Shown here: piece by piece, positions 45,846 through 54,914 of the stretch
Layout of the letters: each line of letters opens with the position of its first letter
How positions within the stretch are numbered: the first letter of the stretch is position 1
Assembly: GCF_024199985.1 (NCBI RefSeq)
Contig: NZ_JANARS010000002.1
Span: forward strand, 496,001 to 560,000
DNA length: 64,000 bases
Direction: 5' to 3'
Source of the DNA: Nocardioides pinisoli
GTDB lineage: Bacteria > Actinomycetota > Actinomycetes > Propionibacteriales > Nocardioidaceae
Translations under genes and position numbers: made by a program
The notes under the pieces: generated by a model
The model's database searches: none
What the model saw: only the letters and a program-made list of their open reading frames with translations
Told to the model about the DNA's origin: nothing

Positions 45846-45998
45846 CCCCGCAGACGTGGCGCGCGCTCCCGGGTCCGCTGGGCGGTCGGGTCCGTCGCCG
45901 ACAACGCCTACGGCCCCAACCCCAAGACCGGTCCGTCCGACGTCGCCGGTGGCTACCCGCCCCCGCCGGCCTACGGCACCGGCCAGTACGGCGCCTGA
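45846..45998 (+). pseudogene. Possible remnant of a protein C-terminus
   Basis: An open stretch of 50 codons between a TAG (45843-45845) and a TGA. It has no start codon but reads as a protein-like Pro/Gly/Tyr-rich tail (NAYGPNPKTG, then GGYPPPPAYGTGQYGA). Such tails are common at the ends of actinobacterial membrane proteins. The 170-bp gap between serB and the next gene holds nothing else I can support. It may be the end of a decayed gene, or chance. Confidence 0.35.
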
Positions 45999-46002
45999 CC
46001 GG

Positions 46003-46716
46003 CTACTGACCCTCCGGCCACACCTCGGGCGAGCACGCCGCCACGATCGCGCGCCGAGCCGCCCGGCCGAGGGGCTGGAGCAGGTCGCGGCGGCGCTCCG
46101 CCTCGAAGGACGACAGCGCCCCGCCGTCGTCGACGAGCGCGAGGTCGACGATGGCCCACGCCTGCAGGCCGCGCGCGGCCAGGTCGACGCACCGCGGCGG
46201 GGTGCCCAGCGGGGCGTCCAGGGCGGGACGGTGGTGGAGGTTCATCAGGGCGTCGGCGGCCTCCGGTCGCCACCGCGCGACATCGAGGTCGGCCAGGTCG
46301 CCGGCCGCGCCGAGGAGCGCGGCGCGCAGCGTGCGGTCGGCCTCCCCGACGTCCGGGAGCTGGCGGCGCGCGGCGTCGAGGGGCCGCCACTGCACCGTCT
46401 CGCCCTGCTCCTCCGGCACCAGGCCGAGCTCGCCGACCACGACGGCCTGGCCGGCCTCGAGCGCCGCGCTGTTGAAGTCGCGTGGCCCGCCCAGGCCCAG
46501 CGGGTCGCCGTCGACCGGCAGCGCCAGCCCGGCGTACGACGCCCCGGTGCCCCGCGCACGCACCAGGAGGTCGAGCGTCGAGCCGCCCTCCAGCAGGTGG
46601 GTGTCGTCGGCCAGCGCGTCGAGGACGTGGTCGGTCTGCTCGTGCCCGCGCAGCCACGCGGTCAGCCACCAGGCGAGGGTCGCCGAGTGGGGGAGGGCGA
46701 GGGGCGCGCGTGACAT
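46003..46716 (-). CDS. Conserved hypothetical protein
   Basis: 237 residues, Leu/Ala-rich and soluble, without signal peptide, transmembrane segment or motif I recognise. The N-terminus LPHSATLAWWLTAWLRG and a region VDGDPLGLGGPRDFNSAALEAGQAVVV are the most structured-looking parts. Codon use matches the neighbours, so it is very likely a gene. TAACCT lies 7 nt before ATG 46716. It is divergent from an ABC ATPase gene. Confidence 0.75.
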   Translation of the reverse strand: MSRAPLALPHSATLAWWLTAWLRGHEQTDHVLDALADDTHLLEGGSTLDLLVRARGTGASYAGLALPVDGDPLGLGGPRDFNSAALEAGQAVVVGELGLVPEEQGETVQWRPLDAARRQLPDVGEADRTLRAALLGAAGDLADLDVARWRPEAADALMNLHHRPALDAPLGTPPRCVDLAARGLQAWAIVDLALVDDGGALSSFEAERRRDLLQPLGRAARRAIVAACSPEVWPEGQ

Positions 46717-46723
46717 CGCGGCG

Positions 46724-46786
46724 AGGTTACCCGTCGTCCCGCCCCGTCGTGTCAGGGCCGGACGTGCCGGTGGTGCTGGATAGGGT
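46724..46786. promoter_or_regulatory. Divergent leaderless promoter pair
   Basis: Minus strand TAACCT (46729-46724) is 7 nt before ATG 46716. Plus strand TAGGGT (46781-46786) is 7 nt before ATG 46794. Both genes lack a ribosome site. Confidence 0.6.
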
Positions 46787-46793
46787 GAGGACC

Positions 46794-47600
46794 ATGGTCG
46801 CCGTCATCGAGCTCGCAGGGGTCACGGTGCGCCGGGGCCGGTCGCTGCTGCTCGACGACGTCAGCTGGCTGGTCGAGGACGACGAGCGCTGGGTGGTCCT
46901 CGGGCCCAACGGGGCCGGCAAGACGACGCTGCTGCAGGTGGCCGCCGCGCAGCTGCACCCGACGTCGGGTGTCGCCGGCATCCTCGACGAGGTGCTCGGC
47001 ACCACCGACGTCTTCGAGCTGCGTCCGCGCATCGGCCTCACCAGCGCCGCGCTCGCCGACCGCATCCCGCGCTCGGAGCTGGTCAAGGACGTGGTGGTCT
47101 CCGCCTCCTACGGGGTGCTGGGGCGCTGGCGCGAGGAGTACGCCGACCTCGACCACGACCGGGCCGCCGACCTGCTCGCCGAGGTGGGGGCCGGCCACCT
47201 GGCGGAGCGCACCTTCGGCACCCTGAGCGAGGGGGAGCGCAAGCGGGTGCAGGTCGCGCGAGCGCTGATGACCGACCCCGAGCTGCTGCTGCTCGACGAG
47301 CCCGCGGCGGGGCTCGACCTCGGCGGACGCGAGGACCTGGTCGCGACGCTGTCCCGGCTGGCGCTCGACCCCGACTCGCCCGCGACCGTGCTGGTCTCCC
47401 ACCACGTCGAGGAGATCCCGCCCGGCTTTACCCACGCCCTCCTGCTGCGCGACGGCCGCGTGGTCGACTCCGGCCCGGTCGACGACGTCGTCACCGCCGA
47501 GTCGCTGTCAGCGACCTTCGGGATGCCGCTGGTGCTCACCCGCGCCGACGACCGCTTCGCCGCACGCAGACGGCCTCACGTGCGCGTCGCTCCCGCCTGA
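46794..47600 (+). CDS. ABC-type ATP-binding protein without a permease partner
   Basis: 268 residues, one nucleotide-binding domain: Walker A GPNGAGKTT, signature LSEGERKRV (Ser-Glu-Gly instead of SGG), Walker B LLLLDEPAAGLD and H-loop VSHHVEEI. No permease is adjacent. The LSEGERKRV signature matches the stand-alone ModF/YlmA-like group of molybdate- or unknown-function ATPases. ATG 46794 is leaderless. NfeD follows after 29 bp with its own -10-like element. Confidence 0.88.
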   Translation: MVAVIELAGVTVRRGRSLLLDDVSWLVEDDERWVVLGPNGAGKTTLLQVAAAQLHPTSGVAGILDEVLGTTDVFELRPRIGLTSAALADRIPRSELVKDVVVSASYGVLGRWREEYADLDHDRAADLLAEVGAGHLAERTFGTLSEGERKRVQVARALMTDPELLLLDEPAAGLDLGGREDLVATLSRLALDPDSPATVLVSHHVEEIPPGFTHALLLRDGRVVDSGPVDDVVTAESLSATFGMPLVLTRADDRFAARRRPHVRVAPA

Positions 47601-47617
47601 CGTCACGACGTAGTCGA

Positions 47618-47623
47618 TAGGCT
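47618..47623 (+). promoter_or_regulatory. Leaderless -10 element of the NfeD-SPFH operon
   Basis: TAGGCT lies 6 nt before ATG 47630. Confidence 0.55.
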
Positions 47624-47629
47624 CGGGCC

Positions 47630-48091
47630 ATGGACTGGATCCGCGACCACCTCTGGGAGACCTGGCTCGGTCTCTCCATCGTGCTGGGTGTCGCGGAGAT
47701 GTTCAGCCTCGACCTGATCCTCGCGATGCTCGCCGCCGGCGCCGTGATCGGCATGGTCGCCGCCCTCCTGGGCCTGCCGGTCGTCGTGCAGGTCCTCGCG
47801 GCGCTCGGCGCCTCCATCGCGATGGTGGCCTTCGTCCGTCCCGCCTTCGTCAAGCGCCTGCACAGCGGCCCCGAGCTGGCGCTCGGCCACGGCAAGCTGG
47901 TCGGCACGCGCGGCCTGGTCACCCAGGAGATCACCGGCCTGGCGCCGGGCCGCATCAAGGTCGCTGGCGAGGTCTGGTCGGCGCTGCCCTACGACGAGCA
48001 CCTCACGATCGCACCGGGCGAGACGGTCGAGATCTTCGAGATCAAGGGTGCGACCGCCTACGTCCACCCGGTCGGCACGCTCGAGCCCTGA
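47630..48091 (+). CDS. NfeD-like membrane protein
   Basis: 153 residues. Two or three hydrophobic helices (about 12-75) are followed by an OB-fold domain (GKLVGTRGLVTQEITGLAPGRIKVAGEVW). This is the short NfeD type that partners SPFH/stomatin proteins in membrane microdomains. Its neighbour is an SPFH gene 39 bp downstream, the expected pairing. M. tuberculosis Rv1487-Rv1488 is the same pair. Leaderless ATG. Confidence 0.9.
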   Translation: MDWIRDHLWETWLGLSIVLGVAEMFSLDLILAMLAAGAVIGMVAALLGLPVVVQVLAALGASIAMVAFVRPAFVKRLHSGPELALGHGKLVGTRGLVTQEITGLAPGRIKVAGEVWSALPYDEHLTIAPGETVEIFEIKGATAYVHPVGTLEP

Positions 48092-48130
48092 CCCGCAAGC
48101 CACCGCAACACACAAGAATCGGGGGAACCC

Positions 48131-49279
48131 ATGGGGACTGCTCTACTGGTCCTGTTCCTGCTCGTCGCCCTGTTCGTCGTCGTCATGCTCGCCAAGACGG
48201 TCCGCATCGTGCCCCAGGCACGCGCGGGCATCGTCGAGCGCTTCGGCAAGTACAAGGGGACGCTGCCGGCAGGACTCAATATCGTCGTGCCGTTCATCGA
48301 CAGGGTGCGCTACCTCATCGACCTGCGTGAGCAGGTGGTGAGCTTCCCGCCCCAGCCGGTGATCACCGAGGACAACCTGGTGGTGTCGATCGACACCGTC
48401 ATCTACTTCCAGGTCACCGACCCGGTGGCGGCCACCTACGAGATCGCCAACTACATCCAGGCCGTCGAGCAGCTCACGATGACCACGCTGCGCAACATCG
48501 TCGGTGGCATGGACCTCGAGCAGACGCTGACCTCCCGCGAGGAGATCAACAACGGCCTGCGTGGCGTGCTGGACGAGGCGACCGGCAAGTGGGGCATCCG
48601 CGTCAACCGCGTCGAGATCAAGGGCATCGACCCGCCGCCGTCGATCAAGGACGCGATGGAGAAGCAGATGCGCGCCGACCGCGACAAGCGTGCGCTCATC
48701 CTGAGCGCCGAGGGCCAGCGGCAGTCCGCGATCCTCACCGCCGAGGGCAACAAGCAGTCGCAGATCCTCAACGCCGAGGGTGACCGCGAGTCGCAGATCC
48801 TGCGTGCCCAGGCCGACCGCGAGGCCGCGATCCTGCGCGCGCAGGGTGAGGGCCAGGCCATCCAGACGGTCTTCCAGGCGATCCACGACGGCCAGCCCGA
48901 CCAGTCGCTGCTGGCCTACCAGTACCTCCAGATGATGCCGAAGATCGCCGAGGGCAGCGCCAACAAGGTGTGGGTCATCCCCTCGGAGATCACCAAGGCG
49001 ATGGAGGGCCTCGGCTCCTCGATCCACGAGATCGCCGGCATCCCCAAGGACGCGTCGCCGCGCAAGCGCGTGGACATGGGGCCCTCCGAGCCGCAGCTGC
49101 CGCGCGGGTCCGACGACCCGGAGACCCGAGCGACCAGCGAGGCCGTGCAGCAGGCGATCGCCGCGGCCGAGAGCGCGGCCAACCCCGGCAGGACCGCACG
49201 GTCCATCGACCCCGCGGCGACCGCCACCGACCCGGCGGGCACCGACCCCACGGACCCGGGAGCACCTGCCGGCCAGTGA
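48131..49279 (+). CDS. SPFH/band 7 (stomatin-like) protein
   Basis: 382 residues. One N-terminal helix (3-20) anchors it in the membrane, followed by the SPFH domain (RAGIVERFGKYKGTLPAGLN ...). A coiled coil follows at about 185-240 with tandem repeats of the type ILxAEGxxQSxIL that would form oligomers. The C-terminal tail (about 300-382) is Ala/Pro/Asp-rich and disordered. SPFH proteins organise membrane domains and scaffold proteases. GGGGGAA precedes ATG 48131. It is partnered by NfeD. Confidence 0.93.
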   Translation: MGTALLVLFLLVALFVVVMLAKTVRIVPQARAGIVERFGKYKGTLPAGLNIVVPFIDRVRYLIDLREQVVSFPPQPVITEDNLVVSIDTVIYFQVTDPVAATYEIANYIQAVEQLTMTTLRNIVGGMDLEQTLTSREEINNGLRGVLDEATGKWGIRVNRVEIKGIDPPPSIKDAMEKQMRADRDKRALILSAEGQRQSAILTAEGNKQSQILNAEGDRESQILRAQADREAAILRAQGEGQAIQTVFQAIHDGQPDQSLLAYQYLQMMPKIAEGSANKVWVIPSEITKAMEGLGSSIHEIAGIPKDASPRKRVDMGPSEPQLPRGSDDPETRATSEAVQQAIAAAESAANPGRTARSIDPAATATDPAGTDPTDPGAPAGQ

Positions 49280-49289
49280 GTCCTGACGC

Positions 49290-50051
49290 ATGAGTCCACT
49301 CGAAGGGGTGCTGATCGCCCTCGCAGGAGTGGCGGCCGGCACCATCAACACCGTGGTGGGGTCGGGGACGCTGATCACGTTCCCGACCCTCCTCGCGTTC
49401 GGCGTACCTCCCGTGACCGCCAACGTCAGCAACACCGTGGGGCTCGTCCCCGGAAGCATGTCCGGTGTCTTCGGCTACCGCCGCGAGCTGGCCGGTCAGC
49501 GGGCCCGTGTCCTGCGGCTGGGGTCGGCGTCGCTGATCGGCGGTGTCGCCGGCGCGCTGCTCCTGCTGGAGCTGCCCTCGTCCGCCTTCGACGCCATCGT
49601 CCCCGTGCTGATCGCGCTCGGGGTGGTGCTCGTCCTCCTGGGGCCGCGGATCCAGCGCTCGGTCGCCGCCCGCGCCGAGTCGCGGGGCGGCATCCCCGAC
49701 CACGGCGTGTGGTGGGTGTGGCCCGCGGTCGCCGCCACCGGCGTCTACGGCGGCTACTTCGGCGCGGCCCAGGGCGTCCTGCTGATGGCGGTCCTCGGGA
49801 TCGGCGTCGCCGACTCGATGCAACGCCACACGGCCACCAAGAACGTCCTCGCCCTCATCGTCAACGCAGTCGCCGCGCTCGTCTTCATCGCCGTCGCCGA
49901 CATCGACTGGGTCGTCGCCGGACTCATCGCGCTGGGGTCGGTGGTCGGCGGGCAGATCGGCGCCGGGGTGGGTCGGCGCCTGCCGCCGGTCCTGCTCCGC
50001 GCCGTCATCGCCGGCGTCGGGGTCGTCGCACTCGCGGTGCTCCTCACCTGA
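49290..50051 (+). CDS. TSUP-family permease (TauE/SafE type)
   Basis: 253-residue membrane protein with eight predicted helices and the internal repeat of the sulfite exporter TauE/SafE family. GTINTVVGSGTLITFPTLLAFG in the first half and TGVYGGYFGAAQGVLLM in the second are the conserved hairpins. It probably exports or imports sulfur-containing or carboxylate anions, substrate unknown. It starts 10 bp after the SPFH stop, so it may share that operon. Confidence 0.9.
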   Translation: MSPLEGVLIALAGVAAGTINTVVGSGTLITFPTLLAFGVPPVTANVSNTVGLVPGSMSGVFGYRRELAGQRARVLRLGSASLIGGVAGALLLLELPSSAFDAIVPVLIALGVVLVLLGPRIQRSVAARAESRGGIPDHGVWWVWPAVAATGVYGGYFGAAQGVLLMAVLGIGVADSMQRHTATKNVLALIVNAVAALVFIAVADIDWVVAGLIALGSVVGGQIGAGVGRRLPPVLLRAVIAGVGVVALAVLLT

Positions 50052-50064
50052 CGCCCCGGCGCGG

Positions 50065-51057
50065 CTAGTTCGAGGGGGCGGCGGGCGAGGCGGCAGGCTT
50101 CTCCACCCAGGCCTCGAGCCAGGTGTCGAGGACGTCGTAGGCCCGCGCGCGGACGGGCGGGCGCGACAGCACGACGTCGTGAATGGCCCCCTCGATCGCG
50201 ATCGAGGTGACGTGGCGCCCGACGGACGAGGCCCAGTGCCGGATCTGCTCCACGTCGAGCACGATGTCGTGGGTCGACGCCGTCTCGTCGGTCTGCTCGC
50301 CGAAGAACGACTTCGCCGAGGAGAGCACCAGCGTGGGGTCGTCGATGTCGAGGCCGGCGTGCAGCAGCGCGTGCCCGCGGCGTACGGCGCGCAGCCACCC
50401 GACGTAGACGGGGCGCGACTCCAGCGGCTTCCAGGTCAGGTCGTAGTCCCACTCGCCGCCGTGCTCGCGGTGGAGCGAGCGGCCGTAGACGTCGCTGACC
50501 CGGCGCGGGATCTCCTGCATCGGCCGGCTGGTGCCCAGCCGCTCGATCGCGAGCCGGGTCGCCGGGCTGCGTAGCCACGCCGCCCCCTGCATGTCGAACC
50601 AGGGGGAGTTGAGCACCATCGCCGTCAGCTCGGGCGGCCGGCGCTCGCGCACCCAGAGCGGGACCGTCAGGCCGCCGGTCGAGTGACCCGAGGCGATCAC
50701 CCCGCTGTGCCCGTCGCGCTGGGTGATCCGCCACCACGCCAGGTCGATCTCGGCGAAGTACTCACCCAGGTCGGCGACGTAGTGCGGGGTCTGGTGGTCG
50801 CGCAGCGAGCGTCCGTACTTGCGGAGGTCGAGCGCGTAGAACGTGTAGCCGCGGTCGGCCCACCACCGGGCGTACTCGGTGTGGAAGAAGTAGTCGGCGA
50901 AGCCGTGGACGTGCAGCACGGCACGGCCGTTGGGGCTGTCGGGGGTCAACGTCACGAGCGTCGCGACGACGGGCCCCTCGGGATCGGGCGGGAGGGAGAT
51001 CGTCTCCACCCGGAAGTCAGGTCCGAGGACGTCGGCCTGCAGCGGGACCAGAGGCAT
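50065..51057 (-). CDS. Alpha/beta hydrolase (lysophospholipase-like serine hydrolase)
   Basis: 330 residues. The nucleophile elbow is GHSTGG (Ser126), the oxyanion region HVHGFADYFFHTEYA (49-63) and the likely histidine IEGAIHDVVLS near 295. These match the monoacylglycerol lipase-like hydrolase group. No signal peptide. Substrate unknown. ATG 51057 is supported by TAGGCT 6 nt upstream. It is convergent with the TSUP gene and divergent from the phosphatase gene. Confidence 0.85.
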   Translation of the reverse strand: MPLVPLQADVLGPDFRVETISLPPDPEGPVVATLVTLTPDSPNGRAVLHVHGFADYFFHTEYARWWADRGYTFYALDLRKYGRSLRDHQTPHYVADLGEYFAEIDLAWWRITQRDGHSGVIASGHSTGGLTVPLWVRERRPPELTAMVLNSPWFDMQGAAWLRSPATRLAIERLGTSRPMQEIPRRVSDVYGRSLHREHGGEWDYDLTWKPLESRPVYVGWLRAVRRGHALLHAGLDIDDPTLVLSSAKSFFGEQTDETASTHDIVLDVEQIRHWASSVGRHVTSIAIEGAIHDVVLSRPPVRARAYDVLDTWLEAWVEKPAASPAAPSN

Positions 51058-51063
51058 GGGGCG

Positions 51064-51127
51064 AGCCTATCGAGCGGCGCTGACTTTCCCGGTTCGCCCT
51101 CGGGGAACGTCTGTCGAGCCCTAGCCT
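51064..51127. promoter_or_regulatory. Divergent leaderless promoter pair
   Basis: Minus strand TAGGCT (51069-51064) is 6 nt before ATG 51057. Plus strand TAGCCT (51122-51127) is 6 nt before GTG 51134. Confidence 0.6.
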
Positions 51128-51133
51128 TTGGCC

Positions 51134-52285
51134 GTGTCGAACGCGTTGGGGTCAGTGGCGCGCGGCATCACGTCCTACGTCCAGCAGCGCGTGGCCGGCT
51201 GGCGCACCGGCTCACGGGGCAGCCAGGCGTTCCTCCTGCTGGTGCTCGTGACGTTCGTCGGCGTCGCGGTGGCCATCGGCGTGCTGGCCCAGGTCATCGT
51301 CCCGGTCGCCCTGTGGTTCCTCTTCCTCATGCTCGGCCTCATGCTGCTGCGCTTCGTGCCGCTGCTGCTCCTGATCGCGGTGCTGGGGACGGCTGCCTAC
51401 TGGACCTCGGTGGAGACCGGCTTCGCCACCCCGAGCCGCAAGGCCGCGCTGGTGATCCTCGCCGTCGGCGTCCTGCTGGCGGTCTACCAGTCCAGCCGGC
51501 AGCGCTCCGGGCTGCCGATGGCGCTGAGCGAGGCGGTGCTGACCCAGCTGCGCGACCGGCTGCAGCGCCAGGGTGTCGTCCCGGCGCTGCCCACCGGGTG
51601 GCGCTCCGAGTCGGCCACGATCACCGCCAACGGTCCGAGCTATGCGGGTGACTTCCTGGTCGCCGACCTCCGCGACGACCGGTGGCTGGAGATGGCGCTG
51701 GTCGACGTGTGCGGCAAGGGCACCTCCGTCGGCCCGCAGGCGCTGCAGTTCGCCGGCGCCCTCGGGGGCCTGATCGGCGCCCTGCCCCCGGCCGAGCTGA
51801 TGGCGGCGGCCAACCACTTCCTGCTCCGCCAGGAGTCCGACGAGTCCCTGGCGACGGCCGTGCACATCAAGGTCGACCTCGTCACCGGCGACTACACGAT
51901 CACCAGTGCCGGCCACCCGCCGGCCCTCCACTGGCACCTCGGCCAGCGCGGCTGGTCGGTCGACAACGCGCGCGGCATGGCGCTCGGCGTCGTCGACGAG
52001 GCCGAGTTCACCCCGAGCACGGGACGGCTGCGCCCGGGGGAGGCGCTGATGTTCTACACCGACGGCGTCATCGAGTCGGCCGACAAGGACCTCGACGCCG
52101 GCATCGAGTGGCTCCGGCACGAGGCGCTCAAGGCCGTCGACGCGCGTGGCTTCACCGGGATGCCCAAGCGGGTGCTCAAGAAGGTGCCGCGCGGCGACGA
52201 CGACCGCGCGATGCTCGTGCTGGAGCGCCAGGCACTCTCCTCGCCCGAGCGCGACTCCGAGCGCATGCGCGGTCTCGGCGGCTAG
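51134..52285 (+). CDS. Membrane-anchored PP2C/SpoIIE-type serine phosphatase
   Basis: 383 residues. The N-terminal 110 residues contain about four hydrophobic helices. The C-terminal PPM domain has metal-binding aspartates in YAGDFLVADLRDD and LVDVCGKGTSVGPQALQ, then TSAGHPPALHW, MFYTDGVIE and DDDRAMLVLER. SpoIIE-like phosphatases control anti-sigma systems or envelope signalling. No sensor domain (GAF/PAS) is present. Leaderless GTG. Its stop shares CTAG with the convergent ABC gene. Confidence 0.87.
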   Translation: MSNALGSVARGITSYVQQRVAGWRTGSRGSQAFLLLVLVTFVGVAVAIGVLAQVIVPVALWFLFLMLGLMLLRFVPLLLLIAVLGTAAYWTSVETGFATPSRKAALVILAVGVLLAVYQSSRQRSGLPMALSEAVLTQLRDRLQRQGVVPALPTGWRSESATITANGPSYAGDFLVADLRDDRWLEMALVDVCGKGTSVGPQALQFAGALGGLIGALPPAELMAAANHFLLRQESDESLATAVHIKVDLVTGDYTITSAGHPPALHWHLGQRGWSVDNARGMALGVVDEAEFTPSTGRLRPGEALMFYTDGVIESADKDLDAGIEWLRHEALKAVDARGFTGMPKRVLKKVPRGDDDRAMLVLERQALSSPERDSERMRGLGG

Positions 52286-53286
52286 CCGAGGGGCTCGGGT
52301 GCGCCGCGGGAGTAGAGCTCGCGGATGACGTCCTCGATGTCGGGCTCCTGGATGGACAGGTCCGCCACGTCGTACGACGCCGCGACCGCGGCCACGATCG
52401 GCGCGGCGCTCGCGTCGGCGGGGAACGACAACCACTGGCGCGGTCCCTCGACCCGGCGGACGGTCGCCCCGGGCACCTCGACGGGCGGCGCCTCGTCGAC
52501 GAGGTCGACGACGAGGGTGCGCGACGAGCCGCCCTCGACGTGCAGCCCGGCGAGCGGGCCGTCGTAGACCGACGTCCCGTGGTCGATGACGATGACGCGG
52601 TCGCAGAGCGCCTCGATGTCCTGCAGGTCGTGGGTCGTGAGCAGCAAGGTGGTGCCGCGCTCGTCGTTGAGGGCGCGGAGGAACTCGCGCAGCCGGCCCT
52701 TGCTCACGACGTCGAGGCCGATGGTCGGCTCGTCGAGGTAGAGCACCTCGGGGTCGTGCAGCAGCGCCGCGGTGATGTCGCCGCGCATCCGCTGGCCGAG
52801 GCTGAGCTGGCGCACGGGGGTGTCGAGCTGGTCGCCGAGGTCGAGCAGCTCGACGAACCGGCCGAGGTTGTCGCGGTAGCGCGCGGGGGAGATGCGGTAC
52901 ATCTTCTGCAGCAGGTCGAAGGAGTCGCGCAGCGGCAGGTCCCACCACAGGGTCGAGCGCTGGCCGAAGACCACCCCGATCCGCCGGGCGAGCTCGACCC
53001 GGTCGCGGCTGGGGTCCAGGCCGGCGACGCTGACGTGCCCTCCGGTCGGCACCAGGATCCCGGTGAGCATCTTGATGGTCGTCGACTTCCCGGCGCCGTT
53101 GGGACCGATGTAGCCCACCATCTCGCCCGCCTGGACGGAGAACGTCAGGTCGTGGACGGCCAGCACGGAGTCGCGGACCCGGCGGCGACCGCCGTCGACC
53201 CGGCGGCGTACGTCGAAGGTGCGCTCGAGGTCGCGCACGTCGATGAGCGGCGCCTGGGCGGATCGGACGGATCCCGTGACGGACAT
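52282..53286 (-). CDS. ABC transporter ATP-binding protein
   Basis: 334 residues. Walker A GPNGAGKST, signature LSLGQRMRGD (Ser-Leu-Gly variant), Walker B VLYLDEPTIGLD and H-loop LTTHDLQDIE. The C-terminal 100 residues form the regulatory extension usual for two-permease ABC-2 exporters. It lies 5 bp after the first permease gene in a three-gene operon (54097-53292-52282). Substrate unknown. Confidence 0.9.
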   Translation of the reverse strand: MSVTGSVRSAQAPLIDVRDLERTFDVRRRVDGGRRRVRDSVLAVHDLTFSVQAGEMVGYIGPNGAGKSTTIKMLTGILVPTGGHVSVAGLDPSRDRVELARRIGVVFGQRSTLWWDLPLRDSFDLLQKMYRISPARYRDNLGRFVELLDLGDQLDTPVRQLSLGQRMRGDITAALLHDPEVLYLDEPTIGLDVVSKGRLREFLRALNDERGTTLLLTTHDLQDIEALCDRVIVIDHGTSVYDGPLAGLHVEGGSSRTLVVDLVDEAPPVEVPGATVRRVEGPRQWLSFPADASAAPIVAAVAASYDVADLSIQEPDIEDVIRELYSRGAPEPLG

Positions 53287-53291
53287 GGGTG

Positions 53292-54104
53292 TCAGCTCCC
53301 CGTGGAGGTGTAGTGGCGGACGCCGGAGCGCCACACGAGCAGGGCGGCGGCCATGGTCAGCACGCCCGCGAGCGGTGAGGCGAACTGGAACGCCTCGGGC
53401 ATCCCGGCCGGGTCGGACCGGCCCAGGAGGTAGAGGCAGGGATACCAGTTGACGAAGGCGACCGGGATCACGAACGTCAGCCCGACGAGCACCTCGCGCG
53501 GGAAGATGTTGAGCGGGTACTGGGTGACCGTCGCGCCGCCGTACGTGAAGGCATTGGCGAACTCCGTGGCGTCGGTGGTCCAGAACTGGACGCAGGAGAA
53601 GCCGACGAAGAGCCCGAAGAACACGAGTCCGCCGCTGAGGAGCATCGACACGGCGACCAGCACGCGCAGCGGCGTCCAGTCGACGTAGGTGCAGGCCCAC
53701 CCGAACACGACGGCCGCCTGGGTGAGCCGCCCCAGCCGCCGCAGGGTGAACTGGTCGGCGCAGACCTGCACGAGCAGCGGCACCGGCTTGGTCAGCATCT
53801 GGTCGAGGCGTCCGGTGCGGATGTAGGTGCCGATGCGCTCGACGCTGCCGATGGCGGTGTCGGCGACGGCCAGGGCGAGAGAGGCGCTGCCGTAGAGCAG
53901 CGCGACCTCGTGGAGCGTGAAGCCCTTCAGGTCGTCGAGGTGGGCGAACATGATCCACAGCCCGACGAAGTCGAGGCCGGTGATCAGCCCGTTGCCGAGC
54001 GCGAGCAGCACGAACGACGTGGGGTACTGCCAGGCCGCACGGATCCACAGCCAGGCGATCTGGAAGTAGGAGCGCAGGTGGAGCGCTGCGCCGGCCTCAG
54101 CCAC
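53292..54104 (-). CDS. ABC-2 family permease, second subunit
   Basis: 270 residues with about six hydrophobic helices. FTLHEVALLYG and RTGRLDQMLTKPVPLLVQV match the ABC2_membrane_6 (DUF990) group, in which two different permeases share one ATPase. GTG 54104 overlaps the stop of the upstream permease by 8 bp. Confidence 0.86.
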   Translation of the reverse strand: MAEAGAALHLRSYFQIAWLWIRAAWQYPTSFVLLALGNGLITGLDFVGLWIMFAHLDDLKGFTLHEVALLYGSASLALAVADTAIGSVERIGTYIRTGRLDQMLTKPVPLLVQVCADQFTLRRLGRLTQAAVVFGWACTYVDWTPLRVLVAVSMLLSGGLVFFGLFVGFSCVQFWTTDATEFANAFTYGGATVTQYPLNIFPREVLVGLTFVIPVAFVNWYPCLYLLGRSDPAGMPEAFQFASPLAGVLTMAAALLVWRSGVRHYTSTGS

Positions 54105-54894
54105 CCTGGACCACCACCTTGCGCGTGGCCAGGCGCAGCACGCCCTGGCAGGCGACGAGCAGGACGACGGCCCACAGCACCTGGAAGCCGAGGGCGGCGA
54201 GCAGGTCGACGCCGGTGTGCTTGCCGAGCCAGACGTCGGCGGGGACCTGGACGTACGACGCCCACGGCAGCGCGCGGGCGAGCGTCCCCAGCCAGCCCGG
54301 GAAGAGCACGAGGGGAAGCATCATCCCGCTGAAGAAGATGGCGAACGCCCCGCTCATCACCTTCACGCCGGACTGGTCGAGCAGCCAGAAGGCGCTGCTC
54401 GCGACGAGGAACCGGATCGCGAAGCTCACCACGACGGCGAGCACCAGCGACACCGCGAAGGCGAGCGCGGTCAGGGGTGAGGAGGGGAGCGAGATGTGGA
54501 AGACGAGGAAGCCGATGAGCGTGGGTCCGACCCCCCTGGTGAGGAGGTGGTACGCCGCCCGGCCGAGGTCGCTGGCGAGGTACCACCCGACGATGCCGAC
54601 CGGCCGGTACAGGTCGATCGCCACGTCGCCGGTGCGGATCCGCTCGGCGAGGTCGTCGGTGGCGCCGCCGCCCCAGAGCGCGATCGTCATCAGCAGGGCC
54701 TGGCCGAGCCAGACGTAGGTGACCGCGTCCTGGGCGTCGTAGCCGCCGGCGGTGGGGTTGGCACTCCACAGCGCGAGGTAGGCGAAGGAGTAGATGACGC
54801 CGAACACCGAGTTGGTGAAGATCCCGGCCAGAGTCGCGGCCCGGTAGGTGGAGTAGCGGCGGAACGCGCGGGTCGCGACGGCGACGTGCACCAC
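54097..54894 (-). CDS. ABC-2 family permease, first subunit
   Basis: 265 residues with six hydrophobic helices, paralogous in layout to the next gene: FAYLALWSANPTA, RIRTGDVAIDLYRPVGIVG and SASAFWLLD-type segments. GTG 54894 is chosen, with GGGGGAGC before it. GTG 54891 is an alternative. It opens the three-gene exporter operon, separated from the CAP gene by a strong hairpin. Confidence 0.85.
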   Translation of the reverse strand: MVHVAVATRAFRRYSTYRAATLAGIFTNSVFGVIYSFAYLALWSANPTAGGYDAQDAVTYVWLGQALLMTIALWGGGATDDLAERIRTGDVAIDLYRPVGIVGWYLASDLGRAAYHLLTRGVGPTLIGFLVFHISLPSSPLTALAFAVSLVLAVVVSFAIRFLVASSAFWLLDQSGVKVMSGAFAIFFSGMMLPLVLFPGWLGTLARALPWASYVQVPADVWLGKHTGVDLLAALGFQVLWAVVLLVACQGVLRLATRKVVVQGG

Positions 54895-54914
54895 CCTGCT
54901 CCCCCTCACACGAC

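Noticed and set aside
46003..46716. Assigning a function (for example Nudix or regulator) to the hypothetical protein
   Set aside because: No Nudix box, helix-turn-helix or other motif could be found.
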